Assembly: GCA_044425705.1 (NCBI GenBank) | Contig: JAWXVD010000140.1 | Location: 1 to 8,918 of the forward strand | Direction: 5' to 3' | DNA length: 8,918 nt | Source of the DNA: JAWXVD01 sp044425705 | GTDB taxonomy: Bacteria > Bacillota > Clostridia > Lachnospirales > Lachnospiraceae | Shown here: piece after piece, positions 6,508 through 8,918 of the stretch | Layout of the letters: every line of letters begins with the position of its first letter | Position numbering within the stretch: position 1 is the stretch's first letter | Position numbers and translations under genes: made by a program | The notes under the pieces: generated by a model | What the model was told of the DNA's origin: nothing | Database searches by the model: none | What the model saw: only the letters and a program-made list of their open reading frames with translations

Positions 6508-7020
6508 TTAGCCCTCGAATATTTCTTTAACATATACAACCGTTCCTTTAATATGCGAAATATTTTCATTTAAAAATAGTACCATAAAGTTTTCGTTCGG
6601 AACATCAAATGGTGCTAAAATTCCATACTCACTTGCTGTTTTATAACCTACTCTTGGATAATATTTATCACTTCCTAATACCACAGAAAATCCATAGTTC
6701 ATTTTCGCAGCTATGTTATGGGCTGTTTTCATAAGTGCTGTTCCCACACCCTTATTCTGTGCTTTTGGCAAGATTGACAACGGCGCAAGAGCAATACCTA
6801 TGTTATCTCCAACTTTAACCTCTGTAAACATAATATGGCCTATAATTTCATTTTCTTCTTCAGCAACAAGGGCAAGCTCTTTTATAAAGCCATTACTCAT
6901 TCTTAAACTGTCCGCTAAATTATATTCATTTCCATCCGTATGCTCAGCACTTTCAAAAGCTGCTTTTATCAATTTCTTGATTTCATTATAATCTCTTTCT
7001 TCCTCTTGTCTAATCAACAT
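6508..7020 (-). CDS. GNAT N-acetyltransferase (YhbS/COG3153-like)
   Basis: This is a probable acetyl-CoA-dependent acetyltransferase of 170 residues. Motif A is seen as LSILPKAQNKGVGTALM with Q-x-x-G-x-G at residues 88-93. The later VVLGSDKYYPRVGY block is characteristic of the COG3153 group. The start ATG 7018-7020 has AAGGAG 6 nt upstream. It lies 33 nt after the HEPN toxin gene with no terminator between, so it is probably third in that operon. Some GNAT proteins are toxins, but those usually pair with a ribbon-helix-helix antitoxin, and none is present. A passenger or modifying enzyme is therefore more likely. Repeat B begins 23 nt past the stop. Confidence 0.88.
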   Translation of the reverse strand: MLIRQEEERDYNEIKKLIKAAFESAEHTDGNEYNLADSLRMSNGFIKELALVAEEENEIIGHIMFTEVKVGDNIGIALAPLSILPKAQNKGVGTALMKTAHNIAAKMNYGFSVVLGSDKYYPRVGYKTASEYGILAPFDVPNENFMVLFLNENISHIKGTVVYVKEIFEG

Positions 7021-7053
7021 CTTTAACTCCTTATATCCATTATATAAATTGCA

Positions 7054-7380
7054 CTACTCTATAATTTTTAATAACTCTGGAATATCATACTTCAAGGTTT
7101 CAAAGACGACATTCAAATCAACGTTCCCGTAATCATGTACAATACGATTTCGTAAACCATACATTGCATTCCACGGTACTTTCCCTTTTGATTGCTTATA
7201 TTCCTCTGATAGCTTTCTGGCATTTTCAGAAACTCGAATCATACGAAACAACATAGAATCTAGTAATATTTCATTCGCATTTAATTCTTCTATATTTACA
7301 TCTTTCATATGCTCTACAACAAATGCTAAATCGCGACTAATCTTCTGTACATAGTATTTATCATCTTTCACATTATCCAT
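7054..7380 (-). CDS. hepT: HepT-like HEPN ribonuclease toxin (DUF86)
   Basis: The 108-residue protein matches the HepT/DUF86 HEPN family (PF01934), whose members are metal-independent RNases acting as toxins. The catalytic R-x4-H-x-Y motif is intact as RNRIVHDY (Arg77, His82, Tyr84). In studied HepT/MntA pairs the Tyr is AMPylated by the partner to silence the toxin, so Tyr84 is the expected site here. The gene overlaps the end of the nucleotidyltransferase gene by 8 nt (ATGGATAA shared), a tight antitoxin-first coupling. The length is normal for the family and no damage is seen. Confidence 0.92.
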   Translation of the reverse strand: MDNVKDDKYYVQKISRDLAFVVEHMKDVNIEELNANEILLDSMLFRMIRVSENARKLSEEYKQSKGKVPWNAMYGLRNRIVHDYGNVDLNVVFETLKYDIPELLKIIE

Positions 7381-7843
7381 ATATTTTTATTCCATCCTTT
7401 AGTATTTCTTGCATTAATTCCAAATTATCTTTCAGTTGATCCACTCCTAACACATCTACTTTTTTATTTAATGTATTTCTAATTTCTTCTACTAATCCAT
7501 AAAATTGTAACCCCTTAACATTCGTTGAAATAAGTAAATCAACATCACTAACTTCGGTCGCTGTAGCTTTTGCATACGAACCAAATAGATAACAGAAGTT
7601 CACATCATATTGTTCAAATATTTTATAACACTTTGTTTTTATATCTACAATTTCAAGAATCCCATGACTTTCATCAATCGGATTTATCTGTTCTAACTTG
7701 GCAACAATATAATTGTATTTTATAGTATTCTTCTTCCCTATATCATTTTCATAAGATTTATATGAACGTAGTGAAATGCCTACTAACTCAGCTACTTGCA
7801 GTTGTGTTAATTTTTTTTCATTTCTCATATCTTTTAATTCCAT
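7373..7843 (-). CDS. mntA: HTH-nucleotidyltransferase antitoxin (MntA-like)
   Basis: This is the antitoxin partner of the HEPN toxin. Residues 1 to about 55 form a Cro/C1-type helix-turn-helix (LTQLQVAELVGISLRSYKSY). Residues from about 65 form a minimal nucleotidyltransferase with LFGSYAKATATEVSDVDLLI (residues 86-105). Gly88-Ser89, Asp100 and Asp102 form the nucleotide and metal site, and Asp130 in KVDVLG is the likely third acidic residue. The usual second Gly (G-S-x-A-[R/K]-G) is Ala here. MNT antitoxins AMPylate a Tyr of HepT. The added helix-turn-helix suggests autoregulation at the GTGCA sites upstream. The ATG 7841-7843 start has AGAGG about 9 nt upstream. Confidence 0.9.
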   Translation of the reverse strand: MELKDMRNEKKLTQLQVAELVGISLRSYKSYENDIGKKNTIKYNYIVAKLEQINPIDESHGILEIVDIKTKCYKIFEQYDVNFCYLFGSYAKATATEVSDVDLLISTNVKGLQFYGLVEEIRNTLNKKVDVLGVDQLKDNLELMQEILKDGIKIYG

Positions 7844-7863
7844 AATTATGCACCTCTAATTAT

Positions 7864-7948
7864 ATTGTAGTGCAAATATTGCACTATGTCAATATACCAG
7901 GTGCACTATTTGCACTTTGTATATTAGTCAACGTGCAACTATTATACC
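7864..7948 (-). promoter_or_regulatory. Promoter and phased operators of the mntA-hepT operon
   Basis: The minus-strand TTGACA (7887-7892) and TACAAT (7864-7869) are separated by exactly 17 nt, a near-consensus vegetative promoter about 20 nt upstream of the mntA start. A perfect inverted repeat AGTGCAA-ATA-TTGCACT (7869-7885) fills the spacer. A second, slightly degenerate copy (7900-7916) lies just upstream of the -35. A third GTGCAA half-site at 7933 has a decayed partner half. The left halves begin at 7870, 7901 and 7933, that is 31-32 bp or three helical turns apart, so bound repressors would line up on one face of the DNA. The helix-turn-helix of MntA is the natural candidate ligand. 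Confidence 0.75.
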
Positions 7949-8069
7949 CATCTTGTGTCAAGTTGTTGTCATGCAATTACTTCATTTTTTTAATGATGAA
8001 AGCCTTACGAAATCCAGTGTTTTCGTAAGGCTTGTGTTGTATTAATGTTAAGATGGGAAAAATAGATGT
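7944..8069 (-). repeat. Interspersed hairpin repeat, copy C (partial, diverged)
   Basis: It matches only the right half of repeats A and B (about A 4948-5067), in the same orientation. Shared are the TCTTGTGTCAAGT-GTTGTCA block, the hairpin and the AATAGRTGT end. The left half seen in A and B is absent. The copy overlaps the last codons and stop of the 8048-8326 pseudogene at one end and abuts the mntA operators at the other. Confidence 0.75.
8000..8033 (-). other. Conserved repeat hairpin (copy C, perfect 13-bp stem)
   Basis: Arms AAGCCTTACGAAA (8000-8012) and TTTCGTAAGGCTT (8021-8033) pair without mismatch around an 8-nt loop. On the minus strand it begins 14 nt after the stop codon of the pseudogene and is followed by TCATCATT, only moderately U-rich. 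It could be a weak terminator or a 3'-end stabiliser of that transcript. Confidence 0.7.
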
Positions 8070-8326
8070 GCTTGGAATTCCTTTACAAATTCTTCAATCA
8101 ATTCTTCTGATAAATTTTGATACTTTGAAATTGCCCTCCAGTCCAATTTATAATGATGTCTTCTAATAAACGGTTCTGTAAGGTGTTGATGATAGGAAAT
8201 TAGATCTCAATTTACCTTGCCAATATTTTCTACTATCATATTTTCTGACATATCTTCAAATGTACAAATTTCGTCCCAGTGCAAAACTTCTCTAGTAATA
8301 TTCTTTCTATTGATATTATTTTTCAT
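8048..8326 (-). pseudogene. Small Trp/LSE-repeat protein broken by an in-frame TGA
   Basis: From ATG 8324-8326, with GAGGAG about 8 nt upstream, one frame runs 92 codons to TAA 8048-8050. A single internal TGA lies at 8207-8209 (codon 40). The product is built of 23-residue repeats of the pattern W-x-x-I-(S/C)-x-x-(Q/E)-x-(L/M)-(S/T)-E. Repeat 1 starts at Trp17 (WDEICTFEDMSE), repeat 2 at codon 40 (stop, then DLISYHQHLTE) and repeat 3 at Trp63 (WRAISKYQNLSE). The stop therefore sits exactly where the repeat Trp belongs, so TGG to TGA is the likely lesion. Similar LSE repeats occur in uncharacterised proteins of clostridia and some large viruses, as I recall; function unknown. Its 3' end is inside repeat C. 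UGA readthrough cannot be excluded. Confidence 0.72.
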
Positions 8327-8344
8327 AGCTTGTCTCCTCAAAAT

Positions 8345-8373
8345 ATTATAAGTTATACCCTCTAATTATGAAT
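8345..8373 (-). promoter_or_regulatory. Possible promoter of the LSE-repeat pseudogene
   Basis: The minus-strand TATAAT (8345-8350) is a perfect -10 match 18 nt upstream of the pseudogene start. The best -35 is TTCATA 16 nt further upstream, which is weak. It would lie partly at the end of the preceding small gene. Confidence 0.35.
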
Positions 8374-8375
8374 CC

Positions 8376-8564
8376 TTACAAAATATAAGGTAAGCATAAA
8401 CTAGCAAGACCTAGCAATATCAAAAAAGCCAATAAGGAACCTTTATCAAACTGCTCCAAAGCTATTGCAATATCGATCGCATAAACGGAGTCGATGACCT
8501 GATGTAGACACTGAACAGTACTAGTAAATAACAATTCCTGTATTTGATTTTCGCAAGCATTCAT
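8376..8564 (-). CDS. Small protein of unknown function with hydrophobic C-terminus
   Basis: I do not recognise this 62-residue product. The N-terminal part is soluble in character with two Cys (MNACENQIQELLF ... VQCLHQVIDSVYAIDI). The last 20 or so residues (SLLAFLILLGLASLCLPYIL) look like one membrane segment or tail anchor with no charged residue after it. I chose ATG 8562-8564 because GAGG lies 8 nt upstream; GTG 8571-8573 would overlap that site. It begins 31 nt after the ABC exporter gene in the same direction, with no terminator between, so it is probably co-transcribed. It could be an exporter-associated peptide or accessory membrane protein, but nothing in the sequence decides this. 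Confidence 0.55.
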   Translation of the reverse strand: MNACENQIQELLFTSTVQCLHQVIDSVYAIDIAIALEQFDKGSLLAFLILLGLASLCLPYIL

Positions 8565-8595
8565 TCGTTTCACCTCTTGTTATCAATCACATCAG

Positions 8596-8918
8596 TTAAT
8601 GCGTATCATCCGATACCTCTTCAAATTGACTATTATAAAGCTCTGCATAGAATCCTTTTTGGTTTAAAAGTTTCTCATGGCTACCGCTTTCTATAATATT
8701 ACCGTCTTTCATTACTAATATAATATCTGCATTTTTAATTGTAGACAGTCTGTGTGCAATGATAAAAGATGTTTTTCCTTGAGACAACTTATCCATTGCC
8801 TTTCCAATTAACAGCTCTGTTCTTGTATCAACCGAGCTTGTAGCTTCGTCTAAAATAATCAGCTCGGATTTTTTAACCATAGCACGAGCAATTGTAAGTA
8901 ATTGCTTTTCACCTGTTG
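8596..8918 (-). CDS. ABC exporter (permease-ATPase fusion type), C-terminal fragment
   Basis: Only the last 107 codons lie in the window; the 5' part is beyond the right edge. Visible are the end of the signature region (GEKQLLTIARAM), Walker B with D-loop SELIILDEATSSVDTRTE, and the H-loop with FIIAHRLSTI. The ending GSHEKLLNQKGFYAELYNSQF is typical of MdlB/LmrA-type exporters with fused membrane and ATPase domains, often heterodimers in clostridia. The catalytic Glu after the Walker B Asp and the H-loop His are both present, so this half should be active. The substrate is unknown. The membrane domain is not seen, so the fused architecture is inferred from the C-terminal sequence. Confidence 0.92.
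   Translation of the reverse strand, partial: TGEKQLLTIARAMVKKSELIILDEATSSVDTRTELLIGKAMDKLSQGKTSFIIAHRLSTIKNADIILVMKDGNIIESGSHEKLLNQKGFYAELYNSQFEEVSDDTH

Noticed and set aside
6713..6991. Plus-strand open frame opposite the second acetyltransferase
   Set aside because: It is a shadow of a gene with clear GNAT motifs and a good ribosome site.
4851..8069. CRISPR array
   Set aside because: Only three long copies are present, separated by whole genes, with no short regular spacers and no cas genes.

Overview
This is an AT-rich window from a low-GC Gram-positive bacterium. Strong GGAGG-type ribosome binding sites, an uncharacterised tryptophan-type ABC importer, a DUF1847 protein and mobile-element proteins together suggest a clostridium, most likely of the Lachnospiraceae. 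That assignment is an inference from gene content and style. Every gene I can support lies on the minus strand, so transcription runs from high to low coordinates. No tRNA, rRNA or CRISPR array was seen.

Right edge (8376-8918): the C-terminal end of an ABC exporter, then a 62-residue protein of unknown function with a hydrophobic C-terminus. Next (8048-8326) is a small gene made of 23-residue W-x-x-I-S-x-x-Q-x-L-S-E-type repeats, broken by one in-frame TGA exactly where a repeat Trp is expected.

Middle (4850-8070): an accessory island in which three copies of an interspersed hairpin-bearing repeat (C 7944-8069, B 6241-6484, A 4851-5089) alternate with small gene cassettes. Between C and B lie an HTH-nucleotidyltransferase antitoxin (MntA-type), a HEPN ribonuclease toxin (HepT-type) and a GNAT acetyltransferase, behind a near-consensus promoter with phased GTGCA operators. 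Between B and A lie a 55-residue VbhA-like antitoxin and a Fic AMP-transferase, behind a promoter with an 11-bp inverted repeat. Just beyond A is a pseudogene of a phage/conjugative-element polyvalent-protein domain (4184-4708), broken by one in-frame TAG, again at an apparent Trp codon.

Left part (1-4008): an overlapping pair, a Cys-rich DUF1847 protein and a GNAT acetyltransferase. After these comes an ABC importer operon in the order lipoprotein, permease, ATPase. The binding-protein gene has its own promoter and is separated from the permease gene by a strong stem-loop. The ATPase start overlaps the permease end, and the gene runs off the left edge.

The most interesting part is the island. 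Two toxin-antitoxin modules, both using nucleotidyl-transfer chemistry, sit in a row of direct repeats. The repeat hairpin is conserved in a way that points to a function as minus-strand RNA, and two neighbouring small genes are each broken at a Trp codon.
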